Below are positions 44,324 through 52,974 of a DNA stretch of 64,000 nt, one piece after another. Both the position numbers and the translations under genes were made by a program. Position 1 is the stretch's first letter. Every line of letters starts with the position of its first letter. Source of the stretch: Terrimesophilobacter sp044464485 (GTDB lineage Bacteria > Actinomycetota > Actinomycetes > Actinomycetales > Microbacteriaceae); assembly GCA_044464485.1 (NCBI GenBank), contig JBIQLG010000002.1, positions 62,001 to 126,000 of the forward strand. The letters run 5' to 3'. A model generated the notes under the pieces. The model had not been told where the DNA came from and did not search any database. It worked only from the letters and a program-made list of their open reading frames with translations.

Positions 44324-44418
44324 CAGGGTGTCACAACTTCCGCGGAGGGGAAACCGGTGCGAAACCGGTGCTGACCCGCAACCGTAAGGCAGTGAAGACT
44401 GTCGAGCCGGAACACCTG
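44324..44418 (+). promoter_or_regulatory. Cobalamin riboswitch
   Basis: The conserved core of the adenosylcobalamin-sensing aptamer is present on the plus strand: GAAACCGGTG, then GCTGACCCGCAACCGT, ending with GAGCCGGAACACCTGC. The outer stem pairs the GGTGT at 44327-44331 with the ACACC at 44412-44416. It lies in the leader of the anchored-protein/ECF operon that starts at 44547, so high cobalamin should lower its expression. A GC-rich stretch at 44445-44480 may form the expression platform. Confidence 0.85.
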
Positions 44419-44546
44419 CTTCGGAAGCGCAACAGAACTCTTGATCGCCGCGGTCTGCGAGACGGAGTCCGGCATCCGCACGGGTGAATTAACGTTTCTC
44501 GGCGGACGTGCCGGACCAGTCGCGGACCCTTCATGGAAGGCCCGCA

Positions 44547-45395
44547 ATGACTTCGCCGAATACGACGCCGAGCACGACACTGTTCACCGTCCGGGTATTG
44601 CGCTTTCGCCGCGAGCACGCGGCCCGTGCGGCTCGCTCTTCCATCCGGATGCTCGCTGCGGTCATCCTGGCGGGCGGTGGCCTGGTTGCGACCGGCTTGC
44701 TCAGCACGGCGCCGGCGGCCGCTGCGGATGCCTCCTGTGCCGATGGAGTGACCGTGGTCGTGGATTTCACCGACCTCGGTGGAACAGTCGACGTGGCCTG
44801 CGCGGAGGGGCCGCAGGCAACGGGTCGCGCGGCTCTCCTCGCCGCGGGATTTGCGGCAACCGATTCCCAACCGGGGTTCTTGTGCGCCATCAACTCGATG
44901 CCCGATCCGTGCCCCACGACGTTCACCGGATCCTTCTGGTCGTACTGGCACAGCACGCCGAACGGCGAATGGACGAGCTATCAGGTCGGAGCCGACTCGA
45001 GCTCACCCGCACAGGGCGAACTGGATGGCTGGCGCTACAACGATGGAACGACGCCGCCGGGAATCACCCCCGCGGATGCCGCAGCCGCAACTCCCGAGCC
45101 GGCGCCCACTGCGACCACCTTCACCGGCACGGATGACCCGAGTTCCGACGAAGCGTTCACGACGTCGACAACGCCCGGCGAACGCGTGCGCGAGGCCCAA
45201 AACGACGCGATCACGTTCACGACCATCGGATTCTTTGTGCTCATCGTCGGCCTGGTCGCCCTATTCGTGGTGCGGTCGCGTCGTCAGAAGCGCGCTGCCG
45301 ACCCGAGCAGCGAGCCGGACGGCACGCACGGCACGCACGACACCGGCGATCCGGGCAATCCGGAGGATCAAGGCGACACGCACAATGCACCGTGA
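44547..45395 (+). CDS. Secreted, membrane-anchored DUF4430/SCO2322-like protein of ECF cluster
   Basis: This 282-residue surface protein begins with a long basic n-region and a signal helix (MLAAVILAGGGLVATGLLSTAPAAAA). It has an extracellular domain rich in W/Y and G (GSFWSYWHSTPNGEWTSYQVG, LDGWRYNDG) and a single C-terminal helix with an RSRRQKR stop-transfer and a polar tail. The WSYWH...GW pattern resembles the DUF4430 (transcobalamin C-terminal-like) domain and the SCO2322 family found in actinobacterial ECF loci. GGAAGG precedes ATG 44547. Direct position after a cobalamin riboswitch suggests corrinoid capture, but binding is inferred. Its end overlaps the T component by 11 bases. Confidence 0.72.
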   Translation: MTSPNTTPSTTLFTVRVLRFRREHAARAARSSIRMLAAVILAGGGLVATGLLSTAPAAAADASCADGVTVVVDFTDLGGTVDVACAEGPQATGRAALLAAGFAATDSQPGFLCAINSMPDPCPTTFTGSFWSYWHSTPNGEWTSYQVGADSSSPAQGELDGWRYNDGTTPPGITPADAAAATPEPAPTATTFTGTDDPSSDEAFTTSTTPGERVREAQNDAITFTTIGFFVLIVGLVALFVVRSRRQKRAADPSSEPDGTHGTHDTGDPGNPEDQGDTHNAP

Positions 45396-46551
45396 CGCAC
45401 GCATCGCCAAGCTGAGCATCCATCCGCTGGCCTGGTGGGTGTGGGCCCTCGGTGTCGCTGTCGCCACGACGCGATCCCCGGGAATCGTGTCGACCGCGTT
45501 TCTCGTCCTGGCGCTTGTCGCAGTCGTCGCCCAGTGCCATGAACCGTCAGTGTTTGCGCGGGCGTTTCCCGCCTACCTCGCTCTCGCGGGAGGGGTGGTG
45601 GTCATTCGCCTGTTGTTCTACGTTCTGGTGGGACTCAAAACCGGAACGGATGTCGTGCTCGCGCTGCCGCGCATCCCCCTGCCCGAGTGGGCCGCCGGCA
45701 TCGCACTTCTCGGCCCGGTGACGGCGTCTGGGCTGCTCGCCGCGGCCTCAGCGGGACTCGCGCTTGCCGCTCTGCTCGTGTGCTTCGGTGCCGCGGTCGC
45801 TCTCACGAACCCCCAGCGAACGCTGCGCAGTCTGCCGGCATCCCTGAACCTGCTCGGGACGTCGGCTGTGGTCGCCATGACGGTAGCGCCCCAACTGGTC
45901 GAAAGCTGGCAGCGCGTTCGCCGCGCTCAAGCGTTGCGCGGCCGCAGCTTGCGCGGCTGGCGGGCGGTGTCCGCGACAACGATGCCCGTGCTGCAGGACG
46001 CGCTTGAGCGTTCCCTCGCTCTCGCGGCATCCATGGACTCTCGCGGCTATGCTCGGGTCGACCGCGCAAGCAGCCGCCTCGTGCTCGGTCTCATGCTCGG
46101 CGCACTGCTCGGTGCGGCCCTCGGCACCTACGCGTTACTGGACGGCACGGCTCCGCAGTGGCTGGCGCTTCCGACGTTCGCGGTGGGGACCGCCGCGGCA
46201 ATGACGGGTTCCGTCATAGCATCACGGCGCGTGGCGACGACGCGATATCGGCCGGACCCCTGGCGCTGGCGGGAAACCCTGGTCTCGGCGTGCGGAATCG
46301 GAATCGCGGCACTGGCACTCGCGTCACCGCTCCTTGCGAATTCCGGTCTCGCGAACACTTCGGGAGCGTTCGGTGTCTCGCTCCCCTTCGCCGTCTGCAG
46401 TCTGCTCGCGATCCTTCCCGCCCTTATGGCACCGAGTCGAATGAGGATGGGGAGTGCCGTCGCTCCCGTTGCACCGGGGAGCCACGGACGAGAAGATTCT
46501 CTTCCACGGGGCCATCGCGCTGCGCGCGCGGATGCGGTGGGAACCCGATGA
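45385..46551 (+). CDS. ECF transporter transmembrane (T) component, CbiQ-like
   Basis: This integral membrane protein of 388 residues forms the energy-coupling T subunit that links ATPases to the substrate-binding S subunit. It begins MHRDARIAKLSIHPLAWW and has about six to eight helices. The coupling region ESWQRVRRAQALRGRSLRGWR followed by LAASMDSRGYAR holds the two A-R-G type motifs that contact the ATPase in CbiQ/EcfT. It overlaps the genes on both sides, so the operon is tightly coupled. The last 40 residues are a polar low-complexity tail. Confidence 0.85.
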   Translation: MHRDARIAKLSIHPLAWWVWALGVAVATTRSPGIVSTAFLVLALVAVVAQCHEPSVFARAFPAYLALAGGVVVIRLLFYVLVGLKTGTDVVLALPRIPLPEWAAGIALLGPVTASGLLAAASAGLALAALLVCFGAAVALTNPQRTLRSLPASLNLLGTSAVVAMTVAPQLVESWQRVRRAQALRGRSLRGWRAVSATTMPVLQDALERSLALAASMDSRGYARVDRASSRLVLGLMLGALLGAALGTYALLDGTAPQWLALPTFAVGTAAAMTGSVIASRRVATTRYRPDPWRWRETLVSACGIGIAALALASPLLANSGLANTSGAFGVSLPFAVCSLLAILPALMAPSRMRMGSAVAPVAPGSHGREDSLPRGHRAARADAVGTR

Positions 46552-48272
46552 TCCGGTTCGACGCGGTGACGTTCCGCTACCAGGATGCCGAAGCGCCGGC
46601 ACTCGCCGACGTCACCTTCGACATCCCGGAGGGTGAACTGTGTCTTGTTCTTGGCGCGACCGGATCGGGCAAATCCACCCTTCTCAGGCTCGTCAACGGT
46701 CTTGCTCCGCATTTCACGGGTGGAACCCTCTCGGGCACGGTGAGCGTCGACGGCCTGGACACTCGCACGCACCCGCCGCGGGATCTTGCCCGGCGTGTGG
46801 GCGTAGTCGGACAGGATCCGCTCGCCGGGTTCGTCACCGACCGGGTCGAAGACGAACTCGCCTACAGCATGGAGCAGCTTGGAGTGAGCGCACCCGTCAT
46901 GCGTCAACGCGTGGAGGAAGTCATCGATCTGCTCGGTCTCGATGCGCTTCGCGAGCGCGCACTCTCAGAGCTCTCTGCCGGTGAGCAGCAACGGGTCGCG
47001 ATCGGGGCCGCACTCACGGCACAGCCGCGAGTACTCGTACTCGACGAACCCACGTCGGCACTCGATCCGGGTGCCGCAGAGGAAGTGCTCGCGGCGTTGC
47101 TGAGGCTCGTTCACGACCTCGGAGTCACCGTGTTGCTGGCGGAGCACCGGCTCGAGCGTGTGATCCAGTACGCCGATTCGCTCATCGTGCTCGGCGACGG
47201 TGGCTCCGCGACGCACGGTGCTCCCGCGGGTCTTCTCGCGACAAGCCCCATTGCGCCGCCCATCGTCGAGCTCGGCCGACTCGCCCGCTGGATGCCGCTG
47301 CCACTGTCTGTCCGCGACGCCCGTCGGCGGGCCGAACCACTGCGAGACACACTCGCGCAGCACGAGGCGACCGGCCGGCGTGAGGCGACATCCAGGAGTG
47401 GGTCGGCCACGCCTGGCGACAGAGCCCGACGATCCGCCCCCGTTGCGCTCAGTGCTCGCCGACTGCGCGTCGACTACCCGCGAGTCACTGCCGTCGACAA
47501 CATCGATCTCGATCTTGAGGCCGGGGAGATCGTGGCGCTCATGGGCCGCAATGGTTCCGGCAAGACCTCGCTCCTGTGGGCGCTGCAGGGAAGCGGAAAA
47601 CACACCTCCGGCACGGTGCGATTGGGTGACGCGACCGATGGCAGCGTTCTCGACCCGGAATCTTTGACGCCCGAGGATGCTGCTCGACGCGTGGTGCTCG
47701 TGCCGCAAAATCCTTCGGATCTGCTGTACCTCGACTCGGTGTCCGACGAATGCCGGGAGGCCGACCGCGTGGCGAAAGCCCGATCGGGCACGACCTTTTC
47801 CACCCTTCAGAAGCTCTCTCCGGGGGTGCCCGAGTCACGTCACCCGCGGGACCTCTCCGAGGGCCAGCGGCTCGCGCTCGTGCTCGCCATCCAACTGGCG
47901 AGCGCACCGCGTATCGTGCTTCTCGATGAACCCACGCGCGGACTCGACTACGACGCCAAAGCGCGCTTGTCGTTCATGCTCGCGGAACTGGCCGCCGTGG
48001 GCACGGCGGTTCTGCTGTCGAGCCACGACGTCGAATTCGTGGCACGAACAGCCACGAGAGTCGTGGTGCTCGCCCGCGGCGAAGTGATCACGATGGGCTC
48101 GTCCCACGATGTCCTCACCGCGAGCGCGAGTTTTGCCCCACAGGTTTCGCGCATTTTGCGGCCGCTCCCGTTTCTCACCGTAGATGAGGTTGCGGATGCC
48201 CTCACCGCACTCGACGTGACGGCAACCCGCGCTGCGGAGAAACGATCGCCCGACGCGGAGCAGAGGCCGTGA
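46548..48272 (+). CDS. ECF transporter ATP-binding protein, two fused ABC domains
   Basis: This 574-residue protein has two ABC ATPase domains in one chain, replacing the EcfA/EcfA' pair. Domain 1 has the Walker A LGATGSGKST, signature LSAGEQQRVAIG and Walker B VLVLDEPTSALD. Domain 2 has GRNGSGKTS, LSEGQRLALVLA and RIVLLDEPTRGLD. A linker of about 60 residues rich in R and A separates them. The start ATG overlaps the T-component stop. Fused EcfA proteins are known in actinobacterial and archaeal ECF systems. It powers the transporter with the T subunit at 45385 and S subunit at 48269. Confidence 0.9.
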   Translation: MIRFDAVTFRYQDAEAPALADVTFDIPEGELCLVLGATGSGKSTLLRLVNGLAPHFTGGTLSGTVSVDGLDTRTHPPRDLARRVGVVGQDPLAGFVTDRVEDELAYSMEQLGVSAPVMRQRVEEVIDLLGLDALRERALSELSAGEQQRVAIGAALTAQPRVLVLDEPTSALDPGAAEEVLAALLRLVHDLGVTVLLAEHRLERVIQYADSLIVLGDGGSATHGAPAGLLATSPIAPPIVELGRLARWMPLPLSVRDARRRAEPLRDTLAQHEATGRREATSRSGSATPGDRARRSAPVALSARRLRVDYPRVTAVDNIDLDLEAGEIVALMGRNGSGKTSLLWALQGSGKHTSGTVRLGDATDGSVLDPESLTPEDAARRVVLVPQNPSDLLYLDSVSDECREADRVAKARSGTTFSTLQKLSPGVPESRHPRDLSEGQRLALVLAIQLASAPRIVLLDEPTRGLDYDAKARLSFMLAELAAVGTAVLLSSHDVEFVARTATRVVVLARGEVITMGSSHDVLTASASFAPQVSRILRPLPFLTVDEVADALTALDVTATRAAEKRSPDAEQRP

Positions 48273-49165
48273 GCGGCGTGTTTCGCGTAACCTCCTCGCG
48301 CGTGCGCGCCGTGCCGCTCGGCATCCGCACGACCATCGCGCTCGCGCTGACCTCGATTGTCGGTATCGCCGCGTTCACGTGGCCGCTCGTCGTCGGTTCC
48401 GGTTCGCTGCTCGCGCAGAATGCTGCCGCGCCCGTCGTTCTCGCCGGCGTGCTTCTGGGAGTCGTGCTCATCGCCCTCATCGCGCTCGGCGACGGTGCGA
48501 TTGACGCAAAGACCGTGACGATGCTCGGTTTGCTCGCGGCCGTCGGCACCGTGCTGCGCCCGTTGTCCGCGGGGAGCGCCGGCATCGAGCTCGTGTTCCT
48601 GTTCATCATCCTCGGCGGCCGAGTTTTCGGAGCCGGTTTCGGGTTCGCGCTCGGTTCCGTCACCCTGTTTGCTTCCGCGCTGCTCACGGGCGGCTTCGGT
48701 CCGTGGTTGCCGTTTCAGATGCTCGCTGCATCCTGGATCGGGATGGGCGCGGGCCTTCTCCCGCGGCGGATGCGCGGCGTACGCGAACTCGCCGTGCTCG
48801 CTTCCTATGCTGCACTCTGCGGATTCCTGTACGGGCAGCTCATGAATTTGTCGTTCTGGCCATTTACGCTCGGTCCCGGCACGGGCTTGAGCTTCGTACC
48901 GGGAGCCCCGCTGCTCGAAAACCTGCAGCACTTCGCGCTGTTCAGTCTCACGACATCCTTCGGCTGGGATCTCCTGCGCGCCATCGTGCTCGCGGCGGGC
49001 GTCGCGCTCCTGGGCCGGCCGGTGCTGTCAGCATTGCGCAGGACTGCACGCCTCGCGTCGTTCTCCTCTGCGGCGGCCGCCGACACGGAGCGGCGTGGGG
49101 GCGCCGTGATTGGGGCCCGGGGCGGAGCAGCTCAGAGCCAGTCCTTGCGCTTGAAAACGAAGTAG
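48269..49165 (+). CDS. ECF transporter substrate-binding (S) component
   Basis: This is a membrane protein of 298 residues with about six to seven helices. The stretch GIELVFLFIILGGRVFGAGFGFALG followed by TGGFGPWLPFQMLAASWIGMGAGL is the typical S-subunit pattern. It defines substrate specificity. The cobalamin riboswitch upstream and the DUF4430-like protein suggest corrinoid or a related metabolite. ECF-CbrT is the known precedent for cobalamin uptake, but this protein cannot be assigned to it by eye. GTG 48269 overlaps the ATPase stop. The 3' end overlaps convergent corA by 34 bases. Confidence 0.8.
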   Translation: MSGVFRVTSSRVRAVPLGIRTTIALALTSIVGIAAFTWPLVVGSGSLLAQNAAAPVVLAGVLLGVVLIALIALGDGAIDAKTVTMLGLLAAVGTVLRPLSAGSAGIELVFLFIILGGRVFGAGFGFALGSVTLFASALLTGGFGPWLPFQMLAASWIGMGAGLLPRRMRGVRELAVLASYAALCGFLYGQLMNLSFWPFTLGPGTGLSFVPGAPLLENLQHFALFSLTTSFGWDLLRAIVLAAGVALLGRPVLSALRRTARLASFSSAAAADTERRGGAVIGARGGAAQSQSLRLKTK

Positions 49166-50103
49166 AGGGTTGTCGACACTACGACGATGAGCAGCACGGA
49201 CGCGATGAGGCCGGATGGCTGGGCGAAGCCGGGAAAAGGCAGATTCTGGCCATAGAAGCCGGTGATCGCCGTCGGGACCGCGATGATCGCCGCCCAACTG
49301 GTGACCTTCTTCGTGATGATGTTGAGCCGATTGCCCTGAATCGTGAGGTTGGTCTCCACGATTGTCGAGACGAGGTCTCGAAGGCTGTCCGTCCATTCCG
49401 TCGCACGGAGCACATGATCGTACAGGTCCTGGTAGTAGGGCGCCATCTCGACTGGCACGAGATCAAGGTCACGGCGAATGAGCGTATTGACCACCTCCCG
49501 CATCGGCAGCACCACGCGTCTGAGTTCCACGAGACTTTTGCGAAGTTCAAAGCTGCGGCGTTGGACATCCGAGTCGTGAGGCTTGTCGTCGAATAACAGG
49601 TCCTCGAGCGACTCGATCTGTTCGTCGAGATCCTGAACAGCCACGAAATGCCCGTCGATGACGAAGTCGAGCACCCCGTGTACGAGTGCGCTGATGCCGT
49701 GTGTGGTGAGGGAGACGTTCTGGTCGAGGTGTTCCTGCAACGCATCTATGGGAAAGCCGTCGTCCCGTCGCACGGTGACGAGCGCCGATGGGGTGATGAA
49801 TGCCGCGATCTCCGCCGTGAGCAACTCGCCCGTGGCGGTGTCGAGTCGCACGGCGTAGGCACTGAGGAAGTCGTGATTCTCGTACCGGTTGAGCTTCGGG
49901 CGCTGCTGTCCTGTCGCAGCGTCTTCCACTGCGAGCGAATGCAAGTCGAGCTCGTCCGCCACGGTCTGCAGTTGTTCGAGAGTCGGCCTGCACAGATCGA
50001 CCCAGACGAGAGCTCCGTGATCGACCAGGTGCTCATCGAGTTGATCCAGGGCGAACCCTTCATCGACGATGGCGCCCTGCCGATAGCACCTCGTGATCGT
50101 CAC
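49132..50103 (-). CDS. corA: CorA-family divalent metal ion transporter
   Basis: CorA forms a pentameric channel for Mg2+ or other divalent ions. The 323 residues have a large cytoplasmic domain and two C-terminal membrane helices. The loop between them reads GFYGQNLPFPG, where the canonical signature is Y-G-M-N; the methionine is replaced by glutamine. Other family stretches include LVEDAATGQQRPKLNRYENHDFLSAYAV and NLTIQGNRLNIITKKVTSWAAIIAVPTAITG. The start is GTG 50103. The Q variant might alter ion preference; this is inference. Confidence 0.88.
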   Translation of the reverse strand: MTITRCYRQGAIVDEGFALDQLDEHLVDHGALVWVDLCRPTLEQLQTVADELDLHSLAVEDAATGQQRPKLNRYENHDFLSAYAVRLDTATGELLTAEIAAFITPSALVTVRRDDGFPIDALQEHLDQNVSLTTHGISALVHGVLDFVIDGHFVAVQDLDEQIESLEDLLFDDKPHDSDVQRRSFELRKSLVELRRVVLPMREVVNTLIRRDLDLVPVEMAPYYQDLYDHVLRATEWTDSLRDLVSTIVETNLTIQGNRLNIITKKVTSWAAIIAVPTAITGFYGQNLPFPGFAQPSGLIASVLLIVVVSTTLYFVFKRKDWL

Positions 50104-50157
50104 GTCACCAGTATCGCAGCCACGTGATCCGATTTATCGCCACCCGGAGTACGCAAT

Positions 50158-50739
50158 TCACGCAATCCAGTACCCGACGAGACACAGCAGGCGCGTCTCG
50201 TCATCCGCATCCGCCGGTGGATCGATAGCGGGCGGGAACACGCCGTAGCCGCGCCACAGGTCGACATCCGGTACGACATGCTCGTTCAGGCCCGCAATGA
50301 TTTCTGGGGAGAGGTGAAACGGGATGCCGAGGAATTTCGCGATCTGCCACGCCTGGAATGCGCGGTACATGGAAAGGTGCGCAAAGCCCTCCCTGGCCGG
50401 ATAATCGCCGTACTGGAAGCGGAACGTCGACTCGGGGTCGACTCCCGCGCGCACCGCAGCCGTCGCTGTGTCATTGAACGCGCCGTATGCCGCGATCGGA
50501 TCGTGACCGAGCAAGTCCCGGTCGGCCCATTCGTCACCGTCCGCAATCGAGCGGCCCGCGATGACATCCGGAATCCACGCCTCGTCGTAGGCGTGGCGGC
50601 CGATGATGTCGCGAATCGTCGGTTTCGGAAACGACGTCCACTCCTGAGGCGCGGGCGTGTCGAAATCATCGGGCGAGATGCGGTCGATGACGCTGCGGAG
50701 TGCGGCATCCGAAGCGAGAAAGAGTTCCGTGGAGTTCAT
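50158..50739 (-). CDS. DinB-like / maleylpyruvate-isomerase-fold hypothetical protein
   Basis: This is a 193-residue cytoplasmic protein. Its helical layout, with the start DAALRSVIDRISPDDFDTPAPQEW, GRHAYDEAWIPDVIAG and HLSMYRAFQAWQIAKFLG, matches the TIGR03086-type and mycothiol-dependent DinB-like families. The histidines in GRHAYDEAW and FAHLSMYR could form a metal site. It has no clear operon partner; corA is convergent-adjacent on the same strand and the methyltransferase lies upstream. A mycothiol-dependent detoxification role is possible from family membership only. Confidence 0.7.
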   Translation of the reverse strand: MNSTELFLASDAALRSVIDRISPDDFDTPAPQEWTSFPKPTIRDIIGRHAYDEAWIPDVIAGRSIADGDEWADRDLLGHDPIAAYGAFNDTATAAVRAGVDPESTFRFQYGDYPAREGFAHLSMYRAFQAWQIAKFLGIPFHLSPEIIAGLNEHVVPDVDLWRGYGVFPPAIDPPADADDETRLLCLVGYWIA

Positions 50740-50772
50740 GCGAGCACGCTACGCGCCACCGCCGACATTGAT

Positions 50773-51738
50773 TCAGGACGGATGCGGTGCTGTGGTCCCG
50801 ACGTCGCGCGGTCGCACGGCGATCCAGATCGCTCGGCCCGACGAGAACTCCAGTTTCGACGTGCCGGCCTTGAGGTCGGTGATCGCCGTGTCGAGCGCGG
50901 CCAGGTCGTCGGTGCCCAGCATCGGGTCATCCCCGAACCCGGCATCCGCAAACCCCGCATCCGCGTCGCCGGCATCCCCCAACCCGACATCCGCGTCGCC
51001 CGCATCCCCGTCACCGCCGAGCATGCCGCGGTGGCGACTGAGGCTCAGTTCAAGATAGTGCATACCCTCGGCGGTGCCGGTCGACGCCGTGAGGGCCGTG
51101 TCGATGCGCTTCACGGGCGTGAAACCCGCGGCGGCGAGCTCCGAGGTCCACTCCCCCGTCACCGGATAGCCGCTTGCCGCGAGCGCGGCGACAAACCGGT
51201 GGGCAAGACTCTTGCTTCCCGTGCCCAGGTCATCCGGAGTGAAGGTTGTGGTGCGCGTCATCTCGATGACAACGAGCACGCCGCCGGGGCGCAACACTTC
51301 AATGACTTGCTTCAGGACGCGCGCTGGACTCGTGACGTGGTGGAGTGACTTCGCAGCCCACGCGAGGTCGACGCTGCCAGGCAGGACTGCGGGCCAGTCA
51401 CCGTCGAGATCGGTGCGGTGCGGCTCGACCCGGTCACCGACGCCAGCCCGGGCTGCCGCAGCGCGGAGACGATCGAGCATGGCGAGCGATGCGTCGAGAC
51501 TGTGAATGCGGGCGTTGGGGTAGCGCGCTGCGAGGGCGAGGCTTCCGGTCCCCGTCCCGGCACCCAGGTCGACAACGGTGCGAGGCTCGGTGCCGAGCGC
51601 TTCGGATGCCGCGTCGAGCGCGGTCGCGAGCACGGGTGCGCCGACCACCGCATCCAGATCGAGGAGTTCGGCAAGGCCCATGTCGTCTTCGGATGCCGGA
51701 CCGTGGCCGGGTACGCGGTGACGGTGAGCCGTGCTCAA
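50773..51738 (-). CDS. SAM-dependent class I methyltransferase with repeat insert
   Basis: This 321-residue protein has the SAM-binding glycine loop VVDLGAGTGTGSLALA, the acidic LDASLAMLDRLR strand end and the HHVTSPARVLKQVIEVLRPGGVLVVIEMTR segment, typical of class I methyltransferases. A six-copy 15-bp repeat inserts a D/A/G-rich loop near residues 243-272. The start is taken as TTG 51738, where TTGA overlaps the TfoX stop and GAAGGGAAG precedes it; ATG 51789 is the alternative and would overlap tfoX by 55 bases. The substrate is unknown. Confidence 0.78.
   Translation of the reverse strand: MSTAHRHRVPGHGPASEDDMGLAELLDLDAVVGAPVLATALDAASEALGTEPRTVVDLGAGTGTGSLALAARYPNARIHSLDASLAMLDRLRAAAARAGVGDRVEPHRTDLDGDWPAVLPGSVDLAWAAKSLHHVTSPARVLKQVIEVLRPGGVLVVIEMTRTTTFTPDDLGTGSKSLAHRFVAALAASGYPVTGEWTSELAAAGFTPVKRIDTALTASTGTAEGMHYLELSLSRHRGMLGGDGDAGDADVGLGDAGDADAGFADAGFGDDPMLGTDDLAALDTAITDLKAGTSKLEFSSGRAIWIAVRPRDVGTTAPHPS
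50923..51012 (-). repeat. 15-bp in-frame tandem repeat in the methyltransferase gene
   Basis: Six imperfect 15-bp units of the type CCCGGCATCCGCAAA / CCCCGCATCCGCGTC (plus-strand reading) run head to tail. They encode the GDADAG-FADAG-like loop. The register stays in frame. Confidence 0.8.
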
Positions 51739-52082
51739 GAGCCACTTCCCTTCGTTGACCGATTGAATTCCAATGCCACTTCTATCCATTCTGAAAGTCG
51801 GTTTTCATCATCGAGCGCGTCGCCGGCAACCTCAATCCATCCTGGCCCCATGTCGCGCGTCGGGCCCATCTTTGCTGCACTCGCGCCCGGCGACCGAAGC
51901 AAATCCTCATGCCTGTCGGCGTCGACGCGCACCAATAAGTTTCCACCCTTTCGCGCGCTCGCGACCATCCTCCCGCTCACCATGAAGGACCGGCCGCCGA
52001 ACATCGAAACCTCCCGCAGCGATTTTTCTCCCTCGAGAAGAGTGCGAATCCGCCCGATGAGGTCTTCCTGTGCCGAGTCCAT
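51735..52082 (-). CDS. TfoX N-terminal-domain protein
   Basis: This small protein of 115 residues matches the TfoX N-terminal domain: LIGRIRTLLEGEKSLREVSMFGGRSFMVSGRMVASARKGGNLLVRV, then RSPGASAAKMGPTRDMGPGWIEV. The MFGG motif is the best-conserved part. The name comes from a competence regulator of Haemophilus, but proteins with only this domain in actinobacteria have no proven role. Its stop overlaps the methyltransferase start, so the two are coupled; the SnoaL-like gene lies 12 bases upstream. Confidence 0.8.
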   Translation of the reverse strand: MDSAQEDLIGRIRTLLEGEKSLREVSMFGGRSFMVSGRMVASARKGGNLLVRVDADRHEDLLRSPGASAAKMGPTRDMGPGWIEVAGDALDDENRLSEWIEVALEFNRSTKGSGS

Positions 52083-52094
52083 GGGATGAGTACT

Positions 52095-52454
52095 TCAGCC
52101 CTGCCGGGGTGGACCGTAAGCGAGTCGGTCGAAGATGAGCACGCTTTCGCTGATCTTCCCCGCTGTGAAGGTGAACAATTCCGCGGCGGGAGTGGTGGAT
52201 GTTGCGGCCGTTTGCGGGTAGTAGAAGAGCGCCACGCGATCACCCTCGGCAAATTCGGCGATATCCGCGATGCCGGTGAGCTTCGGGGCAAAGCCTCCGA
52301 TGAATGCCGTGTAGGCATCTTTCCCGCGCAGGTCCACTCCGGGTGCGCGGCACAGGACGTCATCCGCTACGAACCTCATTGCAGTTTCGATGTCACCGGT
52401 GGTCCAGGCGTGGTGGTACTTCTTGACAATGTCCAGCGCATTTTCGTGTGCCAT
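52095..52454 (-). CDS. SnoaL-like (NTF2-fold) protein
   Basis: This 119-residue cone-shaped NTF2-like protein begins MAHENALDIVKKYHHAWTTGDIETAMRFVADDVLCRAPG and continues DLRGKDAYTAFIGGFAPKLTGI. The start ATG 52454 follows GAGG by eight bases; an upstream ATG at 52493 lacks a proper ribosome site. Such proteins serve as isomerases, hydrolases or ligand-binding domains. No catalytic set stands out here. It probably shares a transcript with the TfoX and methyltransferase genes. Confidence 0.78.
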   Translation of the reverse strand: MAHENALDIVKKYHHAWTTGDIETAMRFVADDVLCRAPGVDLRGKDAYTAFIGGFAPKLTGIADIAEFAEGDRVALFYYPQTAATSTTPAAELFTFTAGKISESVLIFDRLAYGPPRQG

Positions 52455-52521
52455 CCCGCTGTCCTCTATTCGCTCATTGCTTTTTTCGATCATTTCTCAA
52501 TTCGGTCAGTTCTCAATTCGG

Positions 52522-52974
52522 TCAGGTCGTTCGGTCGGAAAGCGGAATCCAGTTGTCAACGCCGGCGTCGCCCACGGCGCTCGCGATTGCCAGCCTCGGG
52601 AGGAAGTTTTTCCATCCGTCGGCGTGACCGGGCACTTCGATATCGGGCAAATTCGAGTGGCAGAGGTCGAGCCTGGTTCCCGTCGCAATCGCCGTCAGGT
52701 GGAATTCGACGGTTGAAGCCCCGGGGGGGGGTAGCTCGTTGCTTCCCGCGAATCCCCAACTGACGACGACGCGACTCGCATGCTCGACATGCACATACTC
52801 GCCTCGCACGGGATGGCCCGCGATGTCGACCGCGAACCTGCCGCCGGGGGCCGGATCGAGGTCGGCGTACTGCCCCATCCATGCGGTCATGCCCGAGTTG
52901 GTGGTGAGGTATTCGAACACCGTCTCGGGTGGCGCTTCGATATCGATGGAGTCGCGGAACTCAGCCACGCGCAC
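52522..52974 (-). CDS. SRPBCC (AHSA1-like) ligand-binding protein
   Basis: This is an approximately 150-residue START/SRPBCC-fold protein with the AHSA1 pattern: FRDSIDIEAPPETVFEYLTTNSGMTAWMGQYADLDPAPGGRFAVDI, then ASRVVVSWGF and DGWKNFLPRL. The fold holds hydrophobic ligands. It overlaps the ArsR-type regulator (stop at 52961), a frequent regulator-SRPBCC pair in actinobacteria. Three GTG codons (52992, 52974, 52968) could be the start; 52974 has GGGGAG just upstream and is preferred. Function beyond binding is unknown. Confidence 0.78.
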   Translation of the reverse strand: MRVAEFRDSIDIEAPPETVFEYLTTNSGMTAWMGQYADLDPAPGGRFAVDIAGHPVRGEYVHVEHASRVVVSWGFAGSNELPPPGASTVEFHLTAIATGTRLDLCHSNLPDIEVPGHADGWKNFLPRLAIASAVGDAGVDNWIPLSDRTT

